From Acetobacter aceti NBRC 14818 (GTDB lineage: Bacteria; Pseudomonadota; Alphaproteobacteria; Acetobacterales; Acetobacteraceae), in assembly GCF_000193495.2 (NCBI RefSeq), contig NZ_AP023410.1, forward strand, positions 1,798,001 to 1,862,000: 64,000 bases of DNA, in the 5' to 3' direction. Positions 55,773 to 64,000 of this stretch are shown here, piece by piece. The position numbers were made by a program, and so were the translations under genes. Every line of letters starts with the position of its first letter. The first letter of the stretch is position 1. The notes beneath the pieces are model-generated. The model did not search any database. It was not told the origin of the DNA and was given only the letters and a program-made list of their open reading frames with translations.

Positions 55773-56536
55773 CCCTGCCACCTCAGCACCCGATCCCTCA
55801 CGAGACCGAACAGAAAATCCGTCAATGCGTAGAGGCCCGCCATCGTAATCATATAGACAACCACAATATCGGTCGCGAGAAGGCTGGACGCCTGCATCAT
55901 GCGGGCTCCCACGCCCGGCACGCCGAACAGTTCAGCAGCCACCACCGACATCCAGCCCTGCCCAAGCCCCGTACGAAGGCCAGCCAGCAGACCCGGCATC
56001 GCGGCAGGCAGCGTCACATAATGCAAACGCGCCAAAAATCCGCGATGTCCGAAAGCGGCCGCCACCTCATACAGTTCCTGATCGACCGATTTGACGGCCC
56101 CATAGGCGGCGTAGAAATTAATCCAGAAAACCGAAATGGCGATGACGAAGGTCGCGCCCACATTGTTCAGGCCAAACCAGAGAATGGCGAACGGCACCCA
56201 GGCCAGTCCGGGTATTGGGCGCAGCAGACGAACAACGCCACCTGTCAGAGCATCGACGATGGGAATGGAAGCGCAGACAAGCCCCGCACCGGCACCCAGA
56301 ACGGAGCCGATGAGCAACCCGGCGATATAATGGACAAGACTGTCCTTGATGGCCTGAACCCAAAAGCCGCCCGATACTTCTGAAACAAAGGCCGCCCAGA
56401 GTTCGGTTGGCGCAGGGAGCAGACCGGGCGGGACGAGATGAAACTGCACTGACGCCTGCCAGATTGCCAGCAGCAGCAGCAGACCCACGGCACCGAGACC
56501 GATCCGGCCTCCGGCGCCTATACGCAAACCATTCAT
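55769..56536 (-). CDS. ABC transporter permease (SsuC/TauC type)
   Basis: 255 residues with about six membrane segments. The EAA-like loop (ELYEVAAAFGHRGFLARLHYVTLPAAMPGLLAGLRTGLGQGW) is typical of the SsuC/TauC/NrtB group. It forms the channel of the importer encoded by the three-gene operon. It begins 22 bases after the binding-protein gene and overlaps the ATPase gene. Confidence 0.9.
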   Translation of the reverse strand: MNGLRIGAGGRIGLGAVGLLLLLAIWQASVQFHLVPPGLLPAPTELWAAFVSEVSGGFWVQAIKDSLVHYIAGLLIGSVLGAGAGLVCASIPIVDALTGGVVRLLRPIPGLAWVPFAILWFGLNNVGATFVIAISVFWINFYAAYGAVKSVDQELYEVAAAFGHRGFLARLHYVTLPAAMPGLLAGLRTGLGQGWMSVVAAELFGVPGVGARMMQASSLLATDIVVVYMITMAGLYALTDFLFGLVRDRVLRWQG

Positions 56537-56558
56537 CCCAAACCCTCTAATCCTGCCC

Positions 56559-57605
56559 TTACGGCGCAGGCTGACGCCACATCTTTAGATCGAACAGATC
56601 CTCTACCGGTACTGCCGAACGCAGAACACCCTGCTGCACCTCAAAATCCTGAAGCGCTTTTACTCCGGGAATGATTTTCTCAGGGTCAGAGACAAACTGC
56701 GCCGCTGAGTTCTTCAGAGCCTGCTCGATCACGGCGGGTTTCATCAGACCACCACCCAGAGCTTTCGCCACAAATGGAGCAGCCTCTTCCGGGTGCGCTG
56801 CAATCAGATCCGTTCCCTTGACGAACAGCGAAGTCAACTTGCCGGACCAGGGCGCATGCTCGGGGGAGTTCGGACTGACCACCGCCAGAACCGATCCGGG
56901 CTGTCCCGGCAACAGATCGTGACCTGTCGCCAGAATACGGGCTTCCGGCACCCGCATCTGAATGATGGTCAGAGCAGGCTCTCGCAAAATGGCAGCATCA
57001 ACGGCCTGTGCCAGAAAGGCCTGCTGGGCCGCATCAATATCAATCCCGATAATATCAACACAGGAGAGATCCTGTCCTTCCTGCGCCTTAAGCCAGTAAC
57101 GCAGCACCGTATCCGGCACCGAACCCGTTGGCTGCGCCGCGATCTTGGGCTTGCGTCCTGCAGCTTTTGTGAAATCCGCAATACGGACCGTAAGCTGCTC
57201 TTTTGTCAGGCCACCGGGTTTGCCTGCATCCAGTCCTTCGGCGAGCTTGCCACGCGAAATCACCGACAGTTCCTCGATCGCCCCGCTGGCGACAACCTTG
57301 ACGTCTACACCGCGTGATCTCACCTGCAGCAACGGCAGGACACCCGCGACATAGGCATCAATACGACCGGCAACGAGCGCCTGAATGGCCTGAGGACCAG
57401 AAGTAAATCTGACCAGTTCCAGATCCAGTCCGGCTGTCTTCGCCCATCCTTCTCCGTCCACAACAAACAGTGCTGAAGATCCGAGAACCGGGATATAACC
57501 GATGCGAACAGGGGTTGCGGTTGCTGCCTGTGCAACTGCCAATGTCATGCCCGCAGCAGCGATTGCGCCTGTCACCAGCTTTCTAAGTTTATTTCGGAAC
57601 GCCAT
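56559..57605 (-). CDS. ABC transporter substrate-binding protein (NitT/Tau type)
   Basis: 348 residues. A signal peptide (LVTGAIAAAGMTLAVAQAATA) precedes a TauA/SsuA-like fold: VRIGYIPVLGSSALFVVDGEGWAKTAGLDLELVRFTSGPQAIQALVAGRIDA. It captures a small anion such as a sulfonate, or a precursor such as pyrimidine or riboflavin, in the periplasm; the neighbours do not tell which, as no monooxygenase or reductase is adjacent. First gene of the operon, preceded by an AT-rich gap with a long inverted repeat. Confidence 0.85.
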   Translation of the reverse strand: MAFRNKLRKLVTGAIAAAGMTLAVAQAATATPVRIGYIPVLGSSALFVVDGEGWAKTAGLDLELVRFTSGPQAIQALVAGRIDAYVAGVLPLLQVRSRGVDVKVVASGAIEELSVISRGKLAEGLDAGKPGGLTKEQLTVRIADFTKAAGRKPKIAAQPTGSVPDTVLRYWLKAQEGQDLSCVDIIGIDIDAAQQAFLAQAVDAAILREPALTIIQMRVPEARILATGHDLLPGQPGSVLAVVSPNSPEHAPWSGKLTSLFVKGTDLIAAHPEEAAPFVAKALGGGLMKPAVIEQALKNSAAQFVSDPEKIIPGVKALQDFEVQQGVLRSAVPVEDLFDLKMWRQPAP

Positions 57606-57677
57606 AAACGACCCCTGTTCGTGAGTGCATCACCTGAAGATGAAACAAATCTATCACTGAGAACGGCGGACAACAAC

Positions 57678-57731
57678 AATACAAACAAAATATAATCGTT
57701 ATTTTTATATATTACTATTTTAGTTTGTATT
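57678..57731. promoter_or_regulatory. AT-rich inverted repeat upstream of the NitT-type operon
   Basis: AATACAAAC (57678-57686) and GTTTGTATT (57723-57731) form a perfect 9-bp inverted repeat separated by 36 AT-rich bases; four more A-T pairs can extend it with a one-base bulge. It sits 73-126 bases before the start codon, where an operator or promoter is expected. Confidence 0.4.
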
Positions 57732-57883
57732 TATTAGAGTGATTTTCCAATTTCAAATTGGGAGAGATGACCAAGGGAAAACCTTGCCCGCCGCTCATCC
57801 ATTTCAGTCCGCAGAATCAAAGAAGCTGTGTCTCTTTTCCTGATGAGCAGGGCTCTGAAAAATTGGTCGCCTATATTGCAGGC

Positions 57884-57916
57884 AAAAAAAAACCGGCCCC
57901 AGGGACCGGCTTTTTT
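57884..57916 (-). terminator. Terminator of the ribosomal/rpoA operon
   Basis: ACCGGCCCC and GGGACCGGC form a GC-rich stem with a one-base bulge, flanked by an A9 run (57884-57892) and a T6 run (57911-57916). On the minus strand it follows rplQ by 16 bases and would end the long operon; it can also work on the other strand. Confidence 0.88.
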
Positions 57917-57931
57917 CTGAAATGAAATGGC

Positions 57932-58357
57932 TCAAGCAGCCAGATCAGCCTCTTCGTGAGCAACCGGGCGCGGACCGCTGTCCTGACCCTTCGCATTCAC
58001 GTCACGATCGATCAGCTCGATCACAGCCATATCAGCCGCATCGCCATAACGAACGCCAGCCTTCAGAACGCGCGTGTAACCGCCCGTACGAGCCTTGTAG
58101 CGATCGGCGACAGCCGAGAACAGCTTGCTGACGATCGCATCGTCACGCAGCTGGGCATAAGCCTGACGACGGGCATGCAGATCACCGCGCTTGCCGAGCG
58201 TGATCAGCTTCTCAACAACCGGGCGAAGTTCTTTCGCCTTCGGCAGGGTCGTCGTGATCTGTTCGTGCTTGATCAGAGCGACCGCCATGTTGCGGAACAT
58301 CGCTGCACGATGGGTGGAGGTAACGCCGAGCTTCCGACCGGCAACACCATGACGCAT
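57932..58357 (-). CDS. rplQ: 50S ribosomal protein L17
   Basis: 141 residues beginning [20 protein letters not shown] and continuing [36 protein letters not shown], the invariant L17 pattern. The last 20 residues are a charged extension. It lines the peptide exit region of the 50S subunit. It is the last gene of the operon, 24 bases after rpoA. Confidence 0.97.
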   Translation of the reverse strand: MRHGVAGRKLGVTSTHRAAMFRNMAVALIKHEQITTTLPKAKELRPVVEKLITLGKRGDLHARRQAYAQLRDDAIVSKLFSAVADRYKARTGGYTRVLKAGVRYGDAADMAVIELIDRDVNAKGQDSGPRPVAHEEADLAA

Positions 58358-58381
58358 TGTTAAGTCTCCTGTTGTCGCGGA

Positions 58382-59401
58382 TCAGAAGGGCTCGTCGAGC
58401 CGCTTCGCCAGATCCTCAATATTCTCCGGCGGCCACGCCGGAACATTCATGCCAAGTGAAAGTCCCATGGTGGTGAGGACTTCCTTGATCTCGTTCAGTG
58501 ATTTACGACCGAAGTTCGGCGTACGGAGCATTTCCTGCTCGGTCTTCTGAACCAGATCGCCAATATAGATGATGTTGTCGTTCTTCAGGCAGTTCGCCGA
58601 ACGCACCGACAACTCAAGCTCGTCAACCTTGCGCAGCAGGTTGCGGTTGAACGGCAGGTCATCCTGCGGCTCCGTCGTAACGACAGGACGCGGCTCATCG
58701 AAGTTGATGAACAGCTGCAGCTGATCCTGAAGAATACGCGCCGCCAGAGCGACAGCATCTTCAGGCGTCACGGCGCCATTCGTCTCAACAGTCAGCAGCA
58801 GACGGTCAAAGTCGGTCACCTGACCCACACGGGTCGGCTCAACCTTGTAAGACACGCGCTTCACCGGGGAGTAGATCGCATCGATGGGGATAAGCCCGAT
58901 CGGCGCGTCTTCCGGACGGTTCGCCGCAGCCGGAACATAGCCTTTGCCGATGTTCACGGTGAATTCCATACCCAGCTTCTCACCCTCATCGAGGGTGCAG
59001 ATGACCAGATCCGGATTCATGATCTCAATGCCGTGCCCCGTCTGGATCTGACCGGCCTTGACTTCGCCCGGTCCGGTCGCCGTGAGCACCATGCGTTTCG
59101 GGCCCTCGCCATGCATGCTGAGAGCGAGCTGCTTGATGTTCAGGACGATATCCGTAACATCTTCACGCACACCCGGCACAGCCGAGAATTCATGCAGAAC
59201 ACCGTCAATCTGGATCGCGGTGATCGCCGCGCCCTGAAGAGAAGAAAGAAGAACGCGACGCAGAGCATTCCCGAGCGTCATACCAAAGCCGCGTTCCAGC
59301 GGCTCGGCAACGATCGTCGCCACGCGAGACGGGACGGAGCCGGGTTCGACTTCCAGCTTCTCCGGCTTGATCAGTGATTGCCAGTTTTTCTGGAGCACCA
59401 A
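58382..59401 (-). CDS. rpoA: DNA-directed RNA polymerase subunit alpha
   Basis: 339 residues. The N-terminal dimerisation domain includes [29 protein letters not shown]; the C-terminal domain ([31 protein letters not shown]...[13 protein letters not shown]) carries the UP-element and activator-binding helices. It assembles the polymerase core. It lies between rpsK and rplQ as in most bacteria. Confidence 0.98.
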   Translation of the reverse strand: MVLQKNWQSLIKPEKLEVEPGSVPSRVATIVAEPLERGFGMTLGNALRRVLLSSLQGAAITAIQIDGVLHEFSAVPGVREDVTDIVLNIKQLALSMHGEGPKRMVLTATGPGEVKAGQIQTGHGIEIMNPDLVICTLDEGEKLGMEFTVNIGKGYVPAAANRPEDAPIGLIPIDAIYSPVKRVSYKVEPTRVGQVTDFDRLLLTVETNGAVTPEDAVALAARILQDQLQLFINFDEPRPVVTTEPQDDLPFNRNLLRKVDELELSVRSANCLKNDNIIYIGDLVQKTEQEMLRTPNFGRKSLNEIKEVLTTMGLSLGMNVPAWPPENIEDLAKRLDEPF

Positions 59402-59526
59402 GGTCTCGGCCTTTCAATAAGGGGGCCGCAACAAGACGGCGGAAACCCCGACCGAAAGCCGGGGCAACTTCAATAAAGACCCCGCTCCGGAAAATGGTGG
59501 ACCACTTTCCGGAACAGGAACCTCAA

Positions 59527-59919
59527 TCAGACGCGACGACGCTTGCGCGGACGGCAGCCGTTGTGCGGCACAGGCGTCAGATCGCGAATCGAGGCGATCT
59601 GGAAGCCAACAGCCTGAAGAGCACGCAGAGCGCTCTCACGTCCCGAACCCGGACCCGAAACTTCGATGTCCAGCGTTTCCATGCCGTGTTCGCGAGCCTT
59701 GCGGCCTGCGTCTTCAGCAGCAACCTGTGCTGCATACGGTGTGGATTTACGCGAACCCTTGAAACCCTGCGCACCAGCGGAGGACCATGCGATGGCATTC
59801 CCCTGGGCGTCAGAAATCGTGATCATCGTGTTGTTGAACGTGGAGAGCACATGCGCCACGCCCGAGATAATGTTCTTGCGTTCTTTCTTGCGGATACGCG
59901 GTGCAGCGGCCTTCGCCAT
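59527..59919 (-). CDS. rpsK: 30S ribosomal protein S11
   Basis: 130 residues. ATF-type core: [30 protein letters not shown], then [26 protein letters not shown] and the C-terminal [20 protein letters not shown], all invariant in S11. It sits on the 30S platform. The gap of 125 bases to rpoA is longer than usual but contains no gene. Confidence 0.98.
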   Translation of the reverse strand: MAKAAAPRIRKKERKNIISGVAHVLSTFNNTMITISDAQGNAIAWSSAGAQGFKGSRKSTPYAAQVAAEDAGRKAREHGMETLDIEVSGPGSGRESALRALQAVGFQIASIRDLTPVPHNGCRPRKRRRV

Positions 59920-60029
59920 GTCTGTCGCCTTGCCTTTTCACTGTAAGGGCGGATTGAGCCCGCCCGGCAACTGCCGGCACAAAACCGGCAGATACCTGAA
60001 TTTGTCTGATACGCCCGAAGGCGTATTGA

Positions 60030-60407
60030 TTAACGCGCTACTTTCTTCTTACCAGCGATGGCAACAGCCTTACCCTTACGGGTACGCGCATTGGTATGCG
60101 TCCGCTGTCCATGCACAGGCAGGCCACGACGATGGCGAAGGCCACGGTAGCAACCCAGATCCATGAGACGCTTGATGTTCATCGCAACTTCACGACGCAG
60201 GTCGCCCTCGACGCGATAGTCGTTATCAATGGTCTCACGGATCTTCATGATCTCGTCGTCGCTCAGTTCGTTGACGCGCTTTGCGTCAGGCAAACCAAGG
60301 TTCTTGCAGATCTGCTGAGCTTTTGTCTGACCGATGCCGTAAATATACTGCAGTCCGATCACAACACGTTTGTTCGTTGGGATATTAACGCCGGCAATAC
60401 GCGCCAC
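60030..60407 (-). CDS. rpsM: 30S ribosomal protein S13
   Basis: 125 residues from GTG 60407 (then [25 protein letters not shown]). AGGAG lies about 8 bases before this GTG, whereas the earlier GTG at 60416 is only one base from it, so 60407 is the start. The C-terminal [21 protein letters not shown] tail is typical. It contacts tRNA and the 50S subunit at the head of the 30S. Confidence 0.97.
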   Translation of the reverse strand: MARIAGVNIPTNKRVVIGLQYIYGIGQTKAQQICKNLGLPDAKRVNELSDDEIMKIRETIDNDYRVEGDLRREVAMNIKRLMDLGCYRGLRHRRGLPVHGQRTHTNARTRKGKAVAIAGKKKVAR

Positions 60408-60546
60408 GCTACACACTCCTAGTCCGCCCGACTGCGCGTCCGGCGTTGATTCGAATTAATTTGCCGCCCTTTTGATCGCCAGGCGACCATGCGGTCCAGA
60501 GCGCGCGCAATAGACCGGGCAGGCATGAAGAGTCAATCCAGATAGA

Positions 60547-61215
60547 TCACTTTTGCGTGAGCTTCTCGACTTCCGTCATCGTTGAGTCGATCTGTCCGCT
60601 CACTTCATCGATGGGCGCCATGCCATCAATGAACGCAACCATCACCTTGTCCTCATAATAAGGCAGGAGAGGAAGCGTCTCGTTTCTGTAGGCTGTCAGT
60701 CGGGATGTCACCGTCTCACGGTTATCATCCGCCCGTCGCGTGAACTCATGCGAACCGCACAGATCACATGTCTCCGCCACCTGTGTTGGCTTGGACACGT
60801 CGTTATAACTCGCGCCACATTTCGCACAGGAGAAGCGACCGGCGATACGATCAGCCAGAGCGTCCTCATCCACTTCCAGCATCAGAACAACGTCAATCTG
60901 GCGGGAGAGGCGTGCGAGAACAACGTCCAGCGCCTCAGCCTGCGCCACCGTCCGCGGAAAGCCGTCAAGAATGAAGCCCTTGGCGCAGTCAGGCTGCTGA
61001 ATGCGGGATTCCAGCATGCTGACGATGATGGTGTCAGGAACAAGCTTTCCCGCATCCATCAGCGATTTTGCTTCACGGCCAATATCGGACCCGGCCTTCA
61101 CTTCAGCGCGCAGCATATCACCCGTTGAAATCTGGGCGATACCATAGCGCGCCTCAAGCCGCTTGGACTGGGTGCCTTTACCCGCGCCCGGCGGACCAAG
61201 AAAAATAATATTCAT
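60547..61215 (-). CDS. adk: Adenylate kinase
   Basis: 222 residues, the long form. The P-loop GPPGAGKGTQ is at 7-16 and GFPRT follows. The LID carries four cysteines (130, 133, 150, 153), so it should bind structural zinc, unlike E. coli Adk. It interconverts ATP + AMP and 2 ADP. It overlaps secY by 4 bases, the conserved secY-adk linkage. The 139-base gap before rpsM holds no gene. Confidence 0.97.
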   Translation of the reverse strand: MNIIFLGPPGAGKGTQSKRLEARYGIAQISTGDMLRAEVKAGSDIGREAKSLMDAGKLVPDTIIVSMLESRIQQPDCAKGFILDGFPRTVAQAEALDVVLARLSRQIDVVLMLEVDEDALADRIAGRFSCAKCGASYNDVSKPTQVAETCDLCGSHEFTRRADDNRETVTSRLTAYRNETLPLLPYYEDKVMVAFIDGMAPIDEVSGQIDSTMTEVEKLTQK

Positions 61216-62573
61216 TTGCGGACGATCCTCCGATTGGAACCGCTCTTTCGATTACGTTGGATCAGCCCCTGATACTGGTGCGCCACCAGATGAGACTGGA
61301 TCTGGGTAACCGTATCGATTGTCACCGATACGATGATGATCAGGCTTGTACCACCAAAATAGAAAGGCACATTATAGCGACTGATCAGAATCTGAGGCAG
61401 CAGACAGACAGCGACAAGGTAAAGCGCACCGATCGTCGTCAGACGGGTCAGGATTCCATCGAAATAAGCCGCTGTTGATGCACCCGGACGAATGCCAGGA
61501 ATGAATCCACTCTGCTTACGCAGGTTGTCGGCTGTTTCTTCCGGATTGAACGTGACCGCCGCATAAAAATAGGAAAAGAAGACGATCATCAGCGCGTAGA
61601 ACAGCATGTAGAGCGGCTGTCCCTGACCTAATGATTGTCCGAGGAATGACAACCAGCCCGGCATCCCCTTTCCGTTCATGAAGCCCGCAATGGTGACGGG
61701 AATCAGCAGCACGGAAGAAGCAAAGATCGGTGGGATCACTCCAGCCGTATTGACCTTCAACGGCATATGAGTCGATTCGCCGCCGAAAACGCGATTGCCC
61801 ATCTGACGCTTGGGATACTGGATCACAACACGACGCTGCGCCTGCTCCATGAATACGATAAAGACGATCGTAAGCGCCGCCAGCACCAGAAACACCAGCA
61901 CGAAGAACGGCGAGAGCGCACCGGTATATCCAAGCTGAAACAGTGTCGCCAAGGCATGCGGCAGATTTGCAACGATGCCGGCGAAGATAATCAGCGAGAT
62001 ACCGTTCCCGACTCCTCGTGACGTGATCTGTTCACCAAGCCACATCAGGAACATGGTTCCACCTACCAGCGTGAAAACGCAGGAGACGAGAAAGAACAGT
62101 CCCGGATTGACCACGGCGGACCCGGCCGATGAACTCATTCGCTCAAGCCCGACCGCAATGCCGTATGCCTGAAAGAAGGCGATCGCGACTGTCAGGTAAC
62201 GCGTATACTGGTTGAGTTTTTTCCGTCCATGCTCGCCCTCTTTCTTGAGAGCTTCCATCGAGGGAATGGCTGTCGACATCAACTGAATGATGATCGAAGC
62301 CGAGATGTAGGGCATGATGTTCAGGGCGAACACGGTCATGCGCCCAAGTGCGCCGCCCGTGAACATGTCGAACATGCCCAGAATGCCACCCTGATGCTGG
62401 GCCAGAAGCTGCCCCATCACCTTCGCGTCAATGCCCGGGACAGGGATATAGGTGCCCAGACGATAGACGATCAGGGCTCCCAGCGTGAACCAGATCCGCT
62501 TCTTGAGTTCCGTCGCCTTGGCGAAGGAGCCCAGATTGAAATTGGCCGCGAGTTGCTCAGCCGCCGAGGCCAT
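61212..62573 (-). CDS. secY: Protein translocase subunit SecY
   Basis: 453 residues with ten membrane helices. Landmarks are IPVPGIDAKVM in the first periplasmic region, LGIMPYISASIIIQLM-type helix 2b/3 (here LNIMPYISASIIIQLM), WLGEQITSRGVGNGISLIIFAGI and the cytoplasmic loop GMRPGAS-like segment PGIRPGASTAAYFDGILTRLT. It is the channel of the Sec translocon, which also receives SecB clients. 125 bases separate it from rplO. Confidence 0.98.
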   Translation of the reverse strand: MASAAEQLAANFNLGSFAKATELKKRIWFTLGALIVYRLGTYIPVPGIDAKVMGQLLAQHQGGILGMFDMFTGGALGRMTVFALNIMPYISASIIIQLMSTAIPSMEALKKEGEHGRKKLNQYTRYLTVAIAFFQAYGIAVGLERMSSSAGSAVVNPGLFFLVSCVFTLVGGTMFLMWLGEQITSRGVGNGISLIIFAGIVANLPHALATLFQLGYTGALSPFFVLVFLVLAALTIVFIVFMEQAQRRVVIQYPKRQMGNRVFGGESTHMPLKVNTAGVIPPIFASSVLLIPVTIAGFMNGKGMPGWLSFLGQSLGQGQPLYMLFYALMIVFFSYFYAAVTFNPEETADNLRKQSGFIPGIRPGASTAAYFDGILTRLTTIGALYLVAVCLLPQILISRYNVPFYFGGTSLIIIVSVTIDTVTQIQSHLVAHQYQGLIQRNRKSGSNRRIVRK

Positions 62574-62698
62574 ACGCCTGTCCTTTCACAAAAAACAGCG
62601 CCACCGCAAAGCGGGGCGCTGTCGTGGCAGACACCAACGCCTGCAAATCAAACTTACATAACCTGGAAGGCAGAATTGGTTCTGCCTTCACAGTCATG

Positions 62699-63190
62699 TC
62701 AGGAAGCCGCGTTGGCTTCTTTCCGAGCTGCGACGAGGGTCTTAACAGACCCGCCAGCTTTCTCGACTGCAGCAATAGCCGATGCAGATGCACCAGCAAC
62801 TTCAACAGTCACTGCCCGGGAAATCTCACCGTCAGCAAGCAGACGGATACCGGCATATTTGCCCGTACCGACCAGCCCAGCCTTACGAAGAGCTTCCTCA
62901 TTGATCACTGATCCGGCTTCCAGCTTACCGTCAGCAATAGCCTTCTCAAGTGTACCAAGGTTCACCGGAGCATAGACCTTACGGAAGATATTCTTGAATC
63001 CCCGCTTCGGCATACGACGATACAGCGGAAGCTGACCACCCTCGAAGCCATTCAGGGAAACACCCTCACGAGCCTTCTGACCTTTTACACCCTTACCCGA
63101 GGTCTTGCCCTTACCAGAGCCGATACCACGTCCAAGGCGCTTCTTGCGATAACGAGAACCCTCGTTATCGCGGAGTTCATGAAGTTTCAT
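62699..63190 (-). CDS. rplO: 50S ribosomal protein L15
   Basis: 163 residues starting [20 protein letters not shown], with [22 protein letters not shown] and the [15 protein letters not shown] stretch. An early assembly protein of the 50S subunit. It starts one base after rpmD ends and precedes secY. Confidence 0.97.
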   Translation of the reverse strand: MKLHELRDNEGSRYRKKRLGRGIGSGKGKTSGKGVKGQKAREGVSLNGFEGGQLPLYRRMPKRGFKNIFRKVYAPVNLGTLEKAIADGKLEAGSVINEEALRKAGLVGTGKYAGIRLLADGEISRAVTVEVAGASASAIAAVEKAGGSVKTLVAARKEANAAS

Positions 63191-63191
63191 T

Positions 63192-63377
63192 TCAATCCTC
63201 CACCTTCACCAGGTGGGCTACCTTGTTCAGCATACCCCGAATTGACGGTGTATCCTGCAGCTCGCGCGTGCGACCAATCTTGTTCAGACCCAGACCGACG
63301 AGCGTTGCCTGCTGACCTGGCTTACGTCCGTTCCCGGACGCAATCTGTGTGACACGAACAGTTTTAGCCTCAGACAT
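63192..63377 (-). CDS. rpmD: 50S ribosomal protein L30
   Basis: 61 residues. The core [45 protein letters not shown] is characteristic of L30. Its ATG at 63377 overlaps rpsE by 8 bases, and rplO starts one base after its stop, giving a tightly coupled rpsE-rpmD-rplO block. Confidence 0.97.
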   Translation of the reverse strand: MSEAKTVRVTQIASGNGRKPGQQATLVGLGLNKIGRTRELQDTPSIRGMLNKVAHLVKVED

Positions 63378-63948
63378 CTGCGCCCTCCGCTACCTGCTCG
63401 CGCTTGCCAAGAATGTCAGAGACCTTCTTGCCACGGCGGTTAGCAACCGCACGCGGGCTAGCACAACGCTCCAGCGCCGCGAACGTCGCCTTCACCATGT
63501 TATGCGGGTTACGCGTTCCAAGCGACTTGGCGACAACGTCGTTGATGCCAAGGCTTTCGAACACGGCGCGCATCGGGCCACCAGCGATGATCCCCGTTCC
63601 AGCTTCCGCCGAACGAAGAACCACCTTACCAGCACCGAAGTGACCGGCAACGTCATGATGCAGCGTACGACCTTCCTTCATGGGAACGCGGATCATGCCG
63701 CGCTTCGCCTTTTCAGTAGCCTTACGGATCGCCTCAGGAACTTCACGAGCCTTACCCGCTCCGTATCCAACGCGACCTTTCTGATCACCCACGACAACCA
63801 GTGCAGCAAAAGCGAAGCGACGACCGCCCTTAACCACTTTCGCAACACGATTGATCGTCACGAGCTTGTCGATCAGATCATCACCTTCACGGTCCTGACG
63901 CTGATCGCGGTCGCGACCACGACCACCTTCTCTCGGTTCACGTGCCAT
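63370..63948 (-). CDS. rpsE: 30S ribosomal protein S5
   Basis: 192 residues. A charged N-terminal extension ([20 protein letters not shown]) is followed by [49 protein letters not shown] and [34 protein letters not shown], the classical S5 domains that help decoding accuracy. It begins 13 bases after rplR. Confidence 0.98.
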   Translation of the reverse strand: MAREPREGGRGRDRDQRQDREGDDLIDKLVTINRVAKVVKGGRRFAFAALVVVGDQKGRVGYGAGKAREVPEAIRKATEKAKRGMIRVPMKEGRTLHHDVAGHFGAGKVVLRSAEAGTGIIAGGPMRAVFESLGINDVVAKSLGTRNPHNMVKATFAALERCASPRAVANRRGKKVSDILGKREQVAEGADV

Positions 63949-63961
63949 TACGCGCCCCTCC

Positions 63962-64000
63962 TCAGAACGAGAGACCGCCCTCGCGGGCAGCCTCCGCGAG
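63962..64000 (-). CDS. rplR: 50S ribosomal protein L18, C-terminal end
   Basis: Only the last 12 codons and stop are inside the window: they read [12 protein letters not shown], the usual C-terminus of L18. The position directly before rpsE on the minus strand fits the spc operon order. The rest of the gene lies beyond base 64000. Confidence 0.85.
   Translation of the reverse strand, partial: LAEAAREGGLSF

Overview
The window looks like a chromosomal segment of an acetic acid bacterium (Acetobacteraceae, Alphaproteobacteria; Acetobacter or a close relative is my best guess). The reasons are inferred from gene content: a standard alphaproteobacterial secY-adk-rpsM-rpsK-rpoA-rplQ block, accD-folC, a SecB, a mitochondrial-fission-ELM1-like protein, BBP2-type porins and GC-rich coding DNA. 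No phage, IS element, CRISPR array, rRNA or tRNA was found.

Layout. 1-1.6 kb: end of a beta-alanine/omega-amino-acid transaminase, a tautomerase and a DEDDh exonuclease. 2-7.1 kb: a compact ethanolamine module (eutB, eutC, Eat-type permease) followed by a beta-barrel porin. 7.2-17.1 kb: dgt, a very large repeat-bearing double glycosyltransferase, secB, pabC-pabB, an EamA transporter and a secreted NUC1-type nuclease. 17.2-20.2 kb: a 1000-residue Ig/FnIII-repeat SGNH hydrolase. 20.6-33.2 kb: housekeeping genes (ELM1-like, eno, ftsB-like, rpmG, moeA, 8-oxoguanine deaminase, nadE, accD, folC) and an outer membrane protein. 33.8-35.9 kb: a second, smaller relative of the SGNH protein whose catalytic residues are replaced. 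36-43.7 kb: a putrescine/GABA cluster (gabT, LysR, potC/B/F/A-like ABC transporter, gamma-aminobutyraldehyde dehydrogenase), followed by a 1.2 kb low-coding region with a decayed amino acid permease. 45-52 kb: an RhtA-like exporter and an iron island (TonB receptor, Sel1 protein, ExbB, ExbD, TonB; PiuC-like dioxygenase) with Fur-box-like palindromes. 52.3-57.6 kb: HAD hydrolase-pyrD, two tiny membrane proteins and a NitT/Tau-type ABC transporter. 57.9-64 kb: the distal half of the spc/alpha ribosomal operon, read on the minus strand.

How it works together. The ethanolamine genes would import ethanolamine and cleave it to acetaldehyde and ammonia with adenosylcobalamin; no microcompartment genes are adjacent. 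The putrescine cluster would import polyamine and oxidise it through gamma-aminobutyraldehyde and GABA to succinic semialdehyde. The iron island would take up a ferric siderophore with its own dedicated energiser.

Most unusual features: the pair of Ig-repeat SGNH proteins, one apparently a pseudoenzyme, both without a visible signal peptide and with the same aromatic C-terminus; the glycosyltransferase with about six WY repeats fused to two GT domains; the internally deleted permease; and a dispersed intergenic double-hairpin repeat seen in four copies.
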